A stretch of DNA of 64,000 bases, taken from contig NC_079233.1 of NCBI RefSeq assembly GCF_028502605.1, positions 6,324,001 to 6,388,000 on the forward strand. Reading direction: 5' to 3'. Both the position numbers and the translations under genes were made by a program. Numbering within the stretch: position 1 is the first letter of the stretch; each line of letters begins with the position of its first letter. Source of the stretch: Trichoderma breve. Its lineage: Eukaryota > Ascomycota > Sordariomycetes > Hypocreales > Hypocreaceae. This document shows positions 46,819 to 56,632 of this stretch, piece by piece. The notes below the pieces were generated by a model. That model made no database searches, was not told where the DNA came from, and worked only from the letters and a program-made list of their open reading frames with translations.

Positions 46819-47277
46819 TCAGTTCAACATTCTCTCAATGATCTTGACCTTGCCCTGCGCCCTCTTGACCCGATCATCGAAATCCTGCACAGCCTCATCG
46901 CTGTTGTCCGTAGATAAGGTCTCTGGCTCGACCAAAGCATAAGCGAGCTTGACATTCTTTTCCAGCCGTGGATTGCTCGGCAGCGGCGGCAGCGTGCATG
47001 TTTCTGAGCTCTTTTCTGAGGAGTTGGCTTGCTGGTTTGTGTTCTTTTCCGAAGAGTTGGCCTGCTGGGCCGTGTTCTTGGGGAGTCTGTTTGCCCAGAC
47101 GAGAGTCTTGCCGGCGAGGCGGCCGCTCTCGAGGAACTTTTCGAAGCCCTTTTCCATGCCGAATGAGCGGCCTTCTATTCTTCCTGCGCGGGCACCATCT
47201 TCGACACCTTGGTTGTAGCCTTGGGTGTAGAAGCGGTCTTCCAGAGTGAAGACATCATCGAGAGGATCAGAAGACAT
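46819..47277 (-). CDS. LTO1: Lto1 (ORAOV1 homologue), deca-GX3 protein
   Basis: A single exon of 152 residues. With Yae1, Lto1 adapts the cytosolic iron-sulfur machinery to the ribosome-recycling ATPase Rli1/ABCE1. The deca-GX3 motif is clear: Gly every fourth residue from Gly20 to Gly44 (QGYNQGVEDGARAGRIEGRS and on). The start DPLDDVFTLEDRFYTQG is also typical. Residues 68-89 are two copies of an 11-residue unit, NT(A/N)QQANSSEK, encoded by a 33-bp tandem duplication. The C-terminal consensus Trp of some orthologues is absent; the protein ends KIIERMLN. Divergent from MetRS with 452 bases between starts. Confidence 0.88.
   Translation of the reverse strand: MSSDPLDDVFTLEDRFYTQGYNQGVEDGARAGRIEGRSFGMEKGFEKFLESGRLAGKTLVWANRLPKNTAQQANSSEKNTNQQANSSEKSSETCTLPPLPSNPRLEKNVKLAYALVEPETLSTDNSDEAVQDFDDRVKRAQGKVKIIERMLN
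47012..47077. repeat. 33-bp tandem duplication inside LTO1
   Basis: Two adjacent 33-bp units (47012-47044 and 47045-47077) that differ at a few positions and code for NTNQQANSSEK and NTAQQANSSEK. Confidence 0.9.
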
Positions 47278-47729
47278 CTTTGGTGATTATTGTTTTTACT
47301 TGGGATTAATTCACAATAATATTGTATGAAAGGTTCAAGTTGTTTTGCTTCTCTAAAGAGTATCTTTTCCGAGTCTCAGCATTAGCAATTCAATATGCGC
47401 CCCCAAAGGCTCTTGACCACCCGCCCAAAACAGACACAGGCTAGCGGCGGCAGAATTTTTGTGACACACCCCGCCATTAGCCATAGTGCGATAGCGGGGC
47501 AATGCGATGACTCGAATTGTCAATCTTGTAATAGTTTTTTGCACATGCGCCTTTCATTGATTGATTGATTACCGTACCCTGGTCGAGTTAGTCGCTTACA
47601 ATCGCGTGACGCTTGTTTTTGGAGTCTTTCACAGAAAAGATAAATATCGATAGAGACGGCCTTGTTTGTCTGGAGTTTGGAGTTTGAGCAGTCAACAGCA
47701 AGCAATCAAGTCGAATCGGAATCGCATCA
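47278..47729. other. Shared promoter of LTO1 and MetRS
   Basis: A 452-base divergent spacer with an attgattgattg repeat (about 47558-47569). Nothing else seen. Confidence 0.6.
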
Positions 47730-49738
47730 ATGGCGGTTGAAAATCCCATCTTGCCCGTCAAGGGCAAGAAGAACGTCCTGGTTACCAGCGCTCTTCCCTA
47801 TGTCAACAACGTTCCTCATCTTGGAAACGTTGTCGGCAGTGTTCTCAGTGCCGACGTCTACTCTCGCTTCAGCAAGCTTCGCGACCGGCCGACGCTGTAC
47901 ATCTGCGGCACAGACGAGTACGGCACTGCCACTGAGACAAAGGCCCTCGAGACGGGCCAGACCCCCAAGGAGCTCTGCGACGAGTTCCACGTCAAGCACA
48001 AGGAGATTTATGATTGGTTCGAGATTGGCTTCGACCACTTTGGCCGAACCTCGACCCAGAAGCAGACGGAGATTGTGCAGGACATCTTCCTCAAGCTGCA
48101 CGAGAACGACTTCCTTGAGGAGCGGACGACAAAACAGCCTTACTGTGAGAAGCACGATTCCTTTTTGGCGGATCGATTCGTCGAGGGAACGTGCCCCAAG
48201 TGCAACTACGACGATGCCCGAGGTGACCAGTGCGACAAGTGCGGCAGCCTGCTGGATCCGTTTGAGCTCATCAACCCACGATGCAAGGTCGACGGCGCTA
48301 CTCCCGTCCCTCGCGACACGACGCATGTCTTTATTCGCCTGGAGAAGCTGCAGCCCGAGATTGACAAGTGGTTCCAGGATGCCCACAAGAAGTATGGATG
48401 GCCTCAGAACGGCGTTTCCATCACCCAGTCGTGGTTGACAAAGGGCCTGGAACCCCGCAGTATCACGAGAGATCTGAAGTGGGGTGTGCCGGTTCCCCTG
48501 CCTGGCTACGAGAAGAAGGTCATTTACGTGTGGTTTGATGCCTGCATCGGCTATCCTTCCATCACGGCCAACTATACCGACAAGTGGGAGCAGTGGTGGA
48601 AGAATCCCGATGATGTTACCCTCTATCAGTTCATGGGCAAGGATAATGTGCCCTTCCACACAGGTTCGTATAACATTTTTCCAAATGTCCTTTTTAAGTG
48701 AAATGCAGACTGACGAGTATGATGCCAGTCATCTTCCCTGGATCCGAGATTGGTACCGGATACAAATGGACCCTGCTCAACCACCTCTCCACCACTGAGT
48801 ACTTGAACTACGAGAACGGCAAGTTTTCCAAGTCAAGAGGCATTGGTGTTTTCGGCAACCAGGCCAGAGAAGTTGGCCTTTCGCCCTCCGTCTGGCGATA
48901 CTACCTGCTCTCGAACCGACCTGAAACTAGCGATACCCAGTTCGAGTGGCAGGCATTCCAGCTGGCCAACAACAGCGAGCTGCTTGCCAACTTTGGCAAC
49001 TTTGTCAACCGAATCGTCAAGTTTGTCAATGCCAAGCTGGACGGCGTTGTCCCCGAGTTTAACCCTTCTTACAAGGACGACACCTTTGACTTCCCCGCCT
49101 GGACCGAGACGGTCAACGGGCTGTTGAAGGAGTATGTCGATCTCTTGGAGAAGGTGCACATCCGTGCTGGTGTTAAGGCCTTCATGGAGATTAGCAGGGA
49201 AGGCAACAACCTTCTTCAGGGCCGATTGGATAATGCCAACTTGGCCGAGAACCCCGAGCGAACCCACACTACCATTGGTCTCGCTCTCAACCTCTGCCAC
49301 CTCTTGGCCTCTGTGGCTTCGCCGTATATGCCCTCTACGAGCGATTCCATCTGCCAGCAGCTCAACACCAAGCTGGCGTTCATCCCCGACACCTGGGAGC
49401 CCACCGCCATCAAGGCCGGCCACAAGATTGGCAAGGCCGCCTATCTCTTCACCAGGATAGACGACAAGAAGATTGAGGAGTGGAAGGAGAAGTTTGGTGG
49501 CTCTGCCGAGACTCGCGCCGCCGAGGAGGCTGCCAAGAAGAAGAAGCAAGAGGACAAGGAGAAGAAGAAGGCCAAGAAGGCCGCCAAGGCTGCCGAAGCT
49601 GCTAAGGCCGCTGATGCTGCCAAGGTGGATGCCAAGGCTCAGGACGAGGCCTCTGCCGCTGGAGGCATGACGGCGACGTCTGCTGAAGTCAGCAAGGACT
49701 TGCCGATCCGCGAGAAGAAAGTTGTAGACCAGAATTAG
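47730..49738 (+). CDS. MES1: Methionyl-tRNA synthetase, cytosolic
   Basis: Exons 47730-48663 and 48729-49738 encode 647 residues. It charges tRNA-Met with methionine using ATP. Class I signatures are HLGN (in [18 protein letters not shown], the HIGH motif) and KFSKS (in [12 protein letters not shown], the KMSKS motif). Between them is a zinc-knuckle region with CPKCNYDD and CDKCGSLLD. The intron (gttcgt...gccag, 65 nt) is phase 1 and joins PFHT to [11 protein letters not shown]. The anticodon-binding helical domain follows ([18 protein letters not shown]). The last 100 residues are a Lys/Ala/Glu-rich helix ([15 protein letters not shown]) in place of a structured C-terminal domain, probably for non-specific tRNA binding. 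No mitochondrial presequence, so the cytosolic form. Confidence 0.96.
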
Positions 49739-50313
49739 AGAAAGAGAATAAGGAAAAAAAGAAAAAGAGAAGATAATAGATGTACAATTCAGCAAAGGTG
49801 CACATGTGCAGGGAAATTGACTTTTTTGATGCTTTTTACATTAGGTAGTCTTTTGTAGTTTGACTTTTATTTATGAGAATGAATGATACTTTTTTTCCCC
49901 TATTAAACTTCTGAAATTCAATTACAATATTGCCATTGGAATATAAAGTTTGACGTAGAGGAAAAGAGAAAATTATATCCGATGCTTGCTTATACGCAAT
50001 TCTGGAGCTTCTGGCACCCAAAGCGGGCGGACCCGCAGTCGGACAAGGCTTTTGGTGGGGGAGACGCACTTTGGACTTTGGCCTGGCCCATTGAGTTTGG
50101 CAGCTTCATCTTATGCTTCTGCCTCTTGCATCTGCCTGTTCCTTTGGCCACGCAACACACGGAACCGGATTCTTTTCCTCCGAATTGTCCCTAATTATAT
50201 CGTCCTTATATTCTCCTCCTTCTCTGTATATTAAGCAGCATCATCAACTGCAATCCCCTCCACGAACCGAACCAGTACAGCACACAGAGAACAGAACACA
50301 ACAGCCAGCCATC
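49739..50313. other. Intergenic region
   Basis: 3' sequence of MetRS and promoter of ARD1. AT-rich on the left, with tatat-like sequences near 50195-50230. No gene seen. Confidence 0.6.
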
Positions 50314-51131
50314 ATGGACATCCGCCTCCTCACCACGGCCGACCTGCCCTTGATCCAGCACGCCAACCTGGAGAACCTGCCCGAAAATTACTTCCTCAAG
50401 TACTACCTCTACCACGCCCTCTCCTGGCCGCAGCTCAGCTTCGTCGCCGTCGACGTCTCGCGCCCGCGCAAGGGGCCCTACGACTACCCAAAAATCGTCG
50501 GCTACGTGCTGGCCAAGATGGAAGAAGAACCCACGGACGGCGTGCAGCACGGGCACATTACGAGCTTGAGCGTCATGAGGACGCACAGGAGGCTGGGTAT
50601 TGCGGAGAAGCTCATGAGGCAGAGTCGTATGTTCTTCTTGGCTACTATCTCTTTACTTGCTTGTTAAGGATGAAGGATTGTGTGTGCTAATGAATTTTTG
50701 TGATGTGAATTTTAGAGCTTGCCATGGTAGAGACTTTCCAAGCAAAATACGTCTCCCTGCACGTCCGCGTGTCCAACGTCGCCGCGAGACACTTGTACGA
50801 AGACACCCTGCGCTTCCGCAACGAGAAGACGGAGAGCAAGTACTACGCCGACGGGGAGGATGCTTTCAGCATGCGCCTGGACCTGGACGACGTGGCGGAG
50901 CTGGCGAAGCGGTACGCCGACGAGGAGGAGGACAAGGATAAGGATGAGGGCAAGAAGACTACTAATGGGGGGGATGCGACGATAAAGAGCGAGGGCGTGG
51001 ATGAGGGTGAGGCGGTGGGCGAGGTGGGTAGGGATCCGGAGGCGGATGGCAAGGAGAGGAAGATTAAGGTTGCTGTGGGAAGGGGGTTGGGGGTTGGGGA
51101 TTTGGTGGAGAAGGATGAGAGTAAGCATTAG
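50314..51131 (+). CDS. ARD1: N-terminal acetyltransferase NatA catalytic subunit
   Basis: Exons 50314-50626 and 50716-51131 encode 242 residues. Ard1/Naa10 acetylates the N-terminus of nascent proteins on the ribosome as partner of Nat1. The GNAT fold starts [24 protein letters not shown] and includes the acetyl-CoA loop RRLGIA (92-97) and SLHVRVSN plus [11 protein letters not shown]. The intron (gtatgt...tttag, 89 nt) is phase 1. The C-terminal 80 residues are an acidic/basic low-complexity tail ([13 protein letters not shown]). Confidence 0.95.
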
Positions 51132-51524
51132 AAGTGTTTACTGTCTGTAGAGTGAGGTTTGGGTTTTGGGTGTGTGTGTATATGTATCGTGATTGGATGT
51201 ATTTTTCTTTGTGCGTGTTTACTTGCTGGGGATGGAGGTATTTTTTTCATGACTTTCATGGCATCGTGGTTGGTACGGAGGAAAAAAAGGGGGAGAGGAT
51301 TAGATAAAAGCATTGCCGTACGAATCAAGAAACGTGGTCAAGGAGAGCAAGATGAAAAAGCTGAGTGACATTCTTCTCTGTATAGCAAACTATGATAAAA
51401 CAGTATTTCCTTTGGTATCACAAAACATCCAACGCTAGATAGTATCCCTTCTTGTACAATATCAAAAACAAAGCCATCACATACTTCATAATCCCAGTCA
51501 ATCCTTTCATACAAAAACAAATCA
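51132..51524. other. Convergent 3' region
   Basis: T/G-rich 3' sequence of ARD1 and 3' sequence of the mosaic-repeat gene. Nothing else seen. Confidence 0.6.
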
Positions 51525-54050
51525 TCAATTCCCACTCAACTCCTTCGCATACTCCTCGTCAGCCTGCACCCTCAAAGCCTCCAACTGCTTCCTCATCGTC
51601 GCGATCGCCTTCTCCACCTGCTCCTTCTGAACACCCTCGGCCTTCTCCGCCGCAGCAGTCTGAGCCTGGATGGTCCTCTCAAGGGCCCCTATGGTGTTGT
51701 ACTTTGCGGAAGCTCTCGGGCCGGGAGGCGGGATTTGCTCGTCATCTTGCGAGGGTGAAGTTGGCTGCTGCTGTTTTTTCTCGTCAGGCCAGGAGCCAGG
51801 CAGGGAGTTAGCAGATGAGGCACTGTCCTGCCGTTGCTGATAGTATTGTTGCCACTGCTGGTCCTGGTGTTGTTGCAGATGCTGTCTTTGCTGTTCTGCT
51901 TGTTGATTATAGTGTTGTCTTTGTTGTTCTGCTTGTTGTTGATAATGCTGCCTTTGCTGCTCTGCGTGTTGCCTCTGCTGCTCTGCTTGTTGTTGATAAT
52001 GTTGCCTCTGTTGCTCTGCGTGTTGTTGCTGCTGCTGTCTTTGTTGCTCTGCGTGTTGTTGCTGTTGCTGCCTCTGCTGCTCTGCTTGCTGCTGCTGCTG
52101 CTCCCTTTGTTGCTGCTGTTGCTTCTCATCTTGGCCAGGTCCAAAGAAACCCTTGGGGCCAAATAGACCGTCGCCTCCGAAGATGCCCTTCTCACCAAAC
52201 GGTCCTCCTGGACCAAACGGACCCTCAGGACCAAACGGCCCGCGGGATCCAAACATGCCATTCTCACCGGAGGCTTGGGGATTATTCCATGCTCCCCAGC
52301 CTCCGCCTCGAGGCAAACCGTAATGTGGTTGGTGAGGATGGGGGTGAGGATGGGGATTGGGATGAGGATGAGGATGATGTCGTCCTCCTCTGCCCCCTCT
52401 ACCGTGTTGGGGACGACCCCATGGGAAGCTGCCGGTCCATGGCGCGGTATTCACCGGAGGAACGGGAGGAACAGGCGGCACCGTGGCTCCAGGAACATGA
52501 GGTGGCATAGGTGGGATACAGGGGGGAGGCGGAGGCGGAGGCACGGGGGGGACAGGAGTGCTCTGGCCTTTCCGGGCTTCCTTGCGTGCCTTTCTCATCT
52601 CTTTTCTATGTTGCCTCTTCTCCTTCCGCTCTGCCCTCCTCTTACCACGTCGCTCCTTTCTTTGTGCCCTGCGTTCCCTTCTCTGATTCTTCTTGACTTG
52701 TCTCCAAACAGTCGTCAATGTCTTGATTTGTGCCTTGAGAGCTTTCTTATCCACATCAGTAACCACATCCTTAGACTTGGGGACGCTCTTGAGCTCGGCC
52801 TTGAGCTGCTTGACGTCACCCTTGGTGCGGAGCTGGTCGGGATTCTTGGTCCAATCTTGGAGTCGGGCAATGTAAAGCTGCACAGAGTTGACAGGAATAT
52901 CATCGTAGCTAGGGAGAGAGCCAATGGATGATTCAGAGCTCGAAGAGGAAGAAGAAGATGTGGAGGAGACCGAGGAAGAGCGTTTGTGGCATGCTTCTTC
53001 ATCGCCCCCGTGTTGATAGGCTGTCCGGCCGCGGACATCCCGGGCAGCATCTGCGGCTGGCTGTTGACCTTGCTCAGCGCCATTCTGGAAACGAATGCCG
53101 CGCTGGTCCATGATCAAATTTCCGATGCGCAAACCATTTTGATCCGCCACAAAGCTGTTTCCATACCGAACACCGTTGTCATCGATTTGGAAACCGCCCC
53201 ATGAACCACCGCTAGCCGGAGCAGAGCGGCCTGCGGTCTGCGAAGACTGAATGGATTGACCAGCTTCAGATACCTGGTCAAAGTTGGCCTCCCAAGCACC
53301 TGGCATTTGTGCCGAGGGGGTTCTCGGGGGCTCGAGACGAACTTGAATGCCTCGAGGACCGAAGAAGCCATCGTTCCATTGCTGGACGGTGGCTTCGACG
53401 TCTCTCCTGCGTCGCTGAGAATCAGGACTGGTAGGATTGCGGGCGTCGGCGATTTGGTTGAGCTGAGCCTCTACCTGAGCTGTGCTGTTGTTGGTGCTGC
53501 CTGCTTCTGATCTCTGCATCTCATCGAGTAACTTTCTATGAATGACAACTTCATTCTGCCTTGTCGTATGATCAGGAATCAGGAAATTGATAAAGGTGGA
53601 CCAATCCAGCGCAGTGACATCTCGGGCCGCCCAGTCGCTCTCATAAGGGAAATCATCAGGTTGCGAGACATCAGTCACCTCGATAGTATGGACAAGGGTC
53701 ATGCGGATAATGTCACTGCTTGAGTCTTGCTGGGGAGCCGGCCTCAGATCAAAGTATAGCGTGGCTGCGGGTTGCCCAGAGCCAGGAGAAGTGCGAGGAG
53801 TTAGGGGAGGCGTGTAAATGACCTCGTCAGCAGTCGACGAGGCAGCATCATCGACGAAGCTGTGTGATGGAGTTGCTGCAGCTGCTGTTGCCGATGCGGC
53901 TACTGATGGTGCTGAAGCTGTGTGAGAGCGAGAACTGCCCGACGTGCTGTAGACATCGGTCTCTGAGTATGGCGGAGGAGGAACTTCGTCTCCGGGGACG
54001 TTGAGATGGGCGTTGCCAGTATTGGCAGTGCCGCTGTCGTTGGGGTTCAT
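51525..54050 (-). CDS. Mosaic repeat protein: PPxY, beta-repeat, Pro/His/Gly-rich, polyQ
   Basis: One exon of 841 residues; I do not recognise the family. Parts in order: PPPPY at 24-28 (a WW-domain ligand motif); an ordered region at 95-240 (LYFDLRPAP ... IIRMTLVHTIEVTDV ... WSTFINFLIPD ... GFFGPRGIQVRLEPP); three near-repeats at 289-325 with the pattern GVRYGN, GLRIGN, GIRFQN; a Ser run (357-375); a second ordered segment (SYDDIPVNSVQLYIARLQDW, 380-400); a very basic Arg/Lys/Glu helix (450-495); polyproline (499-535); Gly/His-Pro repeats (550-576); GPFGP-type repeats (603-640); a Gln-rich tandem-repeat region built on AEQQRQ (643-740); and a C-terminal coiled coil (785-838). The composition suggests a scaffold or condensate-forming protein; that is inference. 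A stop-free 2.5 kb frame with in-frame repeats supports coding. Confidence 0.8.
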   Translation of the reverse strand: MNPNDSGTANTGNAHLNVPGDEVPPPPYSETDVYSTSGSSRSHTASAPSVAASATAAAATPSHSFVDDAASSTADEVIYTPPLTPRTSPGSGQPAATLYFDLRPAPQQDSSSDIIRMTLVHTIEVTDVSQPDDFPYESDWAARDVTALDWSTFINFLIPDHTTRQNEVVIHRKLLDEMQRSEAGSTNNSTAQVEAQLNQIADARNPTSPDSQRRRRDVEATVQQWNDGFFGPRGIQVRLEPPRTPSAQMPGAWEANFDQVSEAGQSIQSSQTAGRSAPASGGSWGGFQIDDNGVRYGNSFVADQNGLRIGNLIMDQRGIRFQNGAEQGQQPAADAARDVRGRTAYQHGGDEEACHKRSSSVSSTSSSSSSSSESSIGSLPSYDDIPVNSVQLYIARLQDWTKNPDQLRTKGDVKQLKAELKSVPKSKDVVTDVDKKALKAQIKTLTTVWRQVKKNQRRERRAQRKERRGKRRAERKEKRQHRKEMRKARKEARKGQSTPVPPVPPPPPPPCIPPMPPHVPGATVPPVPPVPPVNTAPWTGSFPWGRPQHGRGGRGGRHHPHPHPNPHPHPHPHQPHYGLPRGGGWGAWNNPQASGENGMFGSRGPFGPEGPFGPGGPFGEKGIFGGDGLFGPKGFFGPGQDEKQQQQQREQQQQQAEQQRQQQQQHAEQQRQQQQQHAEQQRQHYQQQAEQQRQHAEQQRQHYQQQAEQQRQHYNQQAEQQRQHLQQHQDQQWQQYYQQRQDSASSANSLPGSWPDEKKQQQPTSPSQDDEQIPPPGPRASAKYNTIGALERTIQAQTAAAEKAEGVQKEQVEKAIATMRKQLEALRVQADEEYAKELSGN
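51830..52125. repeat. Gln-codon tandem repeats
   Basis: Imperfect repeats of ctctgcttgttg/ctctgcgtgttg units on the plus strand, coding on the minus strand for AEQQRQ followed by HYQQQ or QQQQH. Such tracts vary in length between strains. Confidence 0.85.
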
Positions 54051-55107
54051 GGTGATGTGTGTATAATAATGGTGGCGAGGATAATCTGCTGATACTTCTT
54101 CTGCAGTGTAATGTAAAAAAGTATGTGGAAATTAGAAGAATCAGGTACTATTCTCCTAGAGAATGTGTCGCTGCGCAATCTTGAACAGTATTGAATGATC
54201 CGAAAAAAGTGGAAGAAATCGCCGAAGGTTTAAAAGCGAATCCGAAAGCGAAGGCCACGATTCCTAGGCAGACTCCGGGTACTCGACCCAACAACTCTGG
54301 CCAATTTCGTGAGCGTCGAAAAAAGCGATGGCGAGGATAGTGGCAAACAAACCTCTTATGTATGGCTCAACGTGCAACAGTCAAAATCATGCATTCGTCC
54401 TGCTGCATTTGCATTACGCGGGGCTCCTCAGCCCATCCATCCATCCCCTTGTGCCTCTTCACTTAGTGTCGAACCGATGGATTTCCCCCGAGTCCATTCC
54501 CGCTGTAGCGGCCAATTAGTGCCATCGAGTCTCTCGGGCTATCCGCATGTTAGCAACAGGCCGCGCAGCCCAGTTACGTTGGCTGCTGTCGCTGCCTGTC
54601 CGCGCCGTTGGTTGAGATTGATTGGAGACCGAGTGTGTGTCATTCATGGATTGCCTGATCCTTTGGCGATGGAGGGGCAGCAGAAGCCTTGAGGCAGCTA
54701 ATCTCCGGCCTCGTCCAATTAGGGCCTCTTAGCTGCCTGAGCTCGCTGACGCGGCCGCTACAGAGGTGACGTTTTTGAATCAAGCTTAAGCGAACAAGCT
54801 GTCAACGTGAACGGCATCAATAAGCCATTGTTGCCATTCAATCGATCACATTCAGACGATTAGAAACAAGAGATTCAAGGCTGATTGACGATGATTAGTT
54901 GGCACCAGGCACGGATGCAGCAGAAACGTTTATTAGTGACAACGCCTTTGAAGGTGTTCGTACACAATGTCATGGTTGCTTTGCTAGGAACATTTTTATC
55001 CTTTTTTCTTTCCTTCTACAGCATCCTTAACTATGTCATTGGATGCAGGGCCCCCCTTTTCTTCTTTTACTTTATTGTTGTAGTCATTCATCGTGAAGTC
55101 ATCATCA
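54051..55107. other. Intergenic region upstream of the mosaic gene
   Basis: Between the mosaic gene's start and the last eIF2B-beta exon, both on the minus strand. ORFs (for example 54309-54692) have no recognisable motif. Confidence 0.55.
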
Positions 55108-56632
55108 TCACGGGAGAGCCCCCTCCCAGATGTGAAAGTCGGCATCCTCTCGCTTGTAGTGGTCTGAGATGAGGCTTGACAAGTGGTCGCGCGAATGTGT
55201 GCCCCTGAGATAGTTAGCTACTGGCTCTCCTCTTCTTACTAAAAAAATATTATCCATAGGTCAACTTACAGGTTTGTGATGTAGGTGTCGACAAGCTCCG
55301 GAGGAATCAGCTCGGTGAGTGCCGTCCGAATCTCGGCACCACATACCAGAGGGCCGTCCGCGAAGCTCACAAAGGTGGACGAGTCGCCCCATTCAATCAG
55401 CGAGCTCTCGTCAAAAGGGCTCTCTGGGCTAAGCTTGTAGACGCCGCTGAGCACAACGACAGCGGCACCTTGTTCCTTGGCAGCTCGGGCAATAGCAGCG
55501 GAGCCAGCATCGGCCACGACACCTCCGGTAGCAACGATTGCTCTTGCTCCAATAATGACCTTGTTGACTCGTGACATGTAGGCCATGAGCCCGCCATTCA
55601 TCACGTTGACCACTGTGATACCCGCCGCCGACAGCTTCTTCCTAAAAGTTGTGTGCTGCTGGGTCTCAGCTGAGTGTCTTCTGGGTGGTGCCATGGCGAT
55701 TAGCACGGTAAACTTGCGCTTCTGAGCAGCGCGGAGGATGAATCGTTCCACCGTTGTTGATGGCTGGTGGACGAGCACCAAGTCGCCGGGGTGAATCTGC
55801 ACTTCAGCTGAAGCCGCGATCTGGTCGTCGACTTGGCTGATCTCGTCCTTGATTTCCTCGATACCATCAATGACTTCGGAGCGCAGCGCGTGGATCTGGC
55901 CCGAGTTGCCCCTCCATGTAGGCGTCGACGATCCCGAGTTTCTAAAGGGCGACACGTCTCCATCTGCGGGCGGGGATGTCGACAAGAGATGGAACAGCGA
56001 CTTGGGAGGGTTGATGGAGCTATAAGACGAGACGATGGGCGGGCGCGCTGGCGGAGCTACGCTGTTGGCCGAGTCGAAGCGTTTTGACGACCACTGCTGG
56101 CTGATGGATGTTGGCGGGACGATGTCGGTTGGGGTTGGCGCATCGCTCGCAGACTCGTCGGCAGTGTCGCCTCGATCCTCGGAAGCTTCGTCTCGGATTA
56201 GACCAAGGACTCGGCGCACAATGTTGCCAATGACGAGCTCGTTGGGCTGGGCGTCCACCAGCTTACGGCCGGTTCTTGAGACGTTGATCAAGAGGCTGTC
56301 CACATCGTGCCATTTTGAGCGGGCAACGACCTGGAGGAGGATATGGGCGGTGGCGACGGCGCAAGGCTCGGATCCCTTGATCTGTCTTCGCTTGAGGAGG
56401 CTGTAATGGAGTGCTGGTCAGTATTGCTATTTGCCTTGCTCGCTTCCCTTATCGCAGTTGGCGGCCAATAATGTCATGCCGCCATGCGACAATCTTATCG
56501 TGCCCCGCATTGCGAATACTGATAAATCACATACGATATCAAGCTGTTGACGGAAGCTTCCAATGGCTGTCCCTTGAGAGATTTGAGGAATTTTTCCAGG
56601 TCGAGCGCGTGGCCCGTGGAAACGGAGGGCAT
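55108..56632 (-). CDS. GCD7: Translation initiation factor eIF2B beta subunit
   Basis: Three exons, 56632-56535, 56400-55270 and 55204-55108, encode 441 residues. eIF2B is the GTP-exchange factor for eIF2; beta is a regulatory subunit that senses phosphorylated eIF2. The start is MPSVSTGHALDLEKFLKSLK, then LLKRRQIKGSEPCAVATAHI and a C-terminal Rossmann-like half (AAGITVVNVMNGGLMAYMSRVNKVIIGA in parts, GDLVLVHQPSTTVERFI). A Ser/Pro-rich loop at about 90-180 carries the usual fungal insertion. In exon 2 the frame reads to an apparent stop (TAA) directly after TYITNL, but this TAA lies inside the donor gtaagt. Splicing to 55204 adds GTHSRDHLSSLISDHYKRED and a short tail, matching the family's C-terminal SDHY element. 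Confidence 0.93.

Noticed and set aside
47727..49795. Two minus-strand ORFs of 310 and 320 codons opposite MetRS
   Set aside because: Same shadow effect; no domain, while the plus strand has full MetRS motifs.
51815..52931. Plus-strand ORFs opposite the mosaic protein
   Set aside because: Leu/Val-rich translations of the CTG/CAG repeats; the minus strand has the continuous 841-codon frame.
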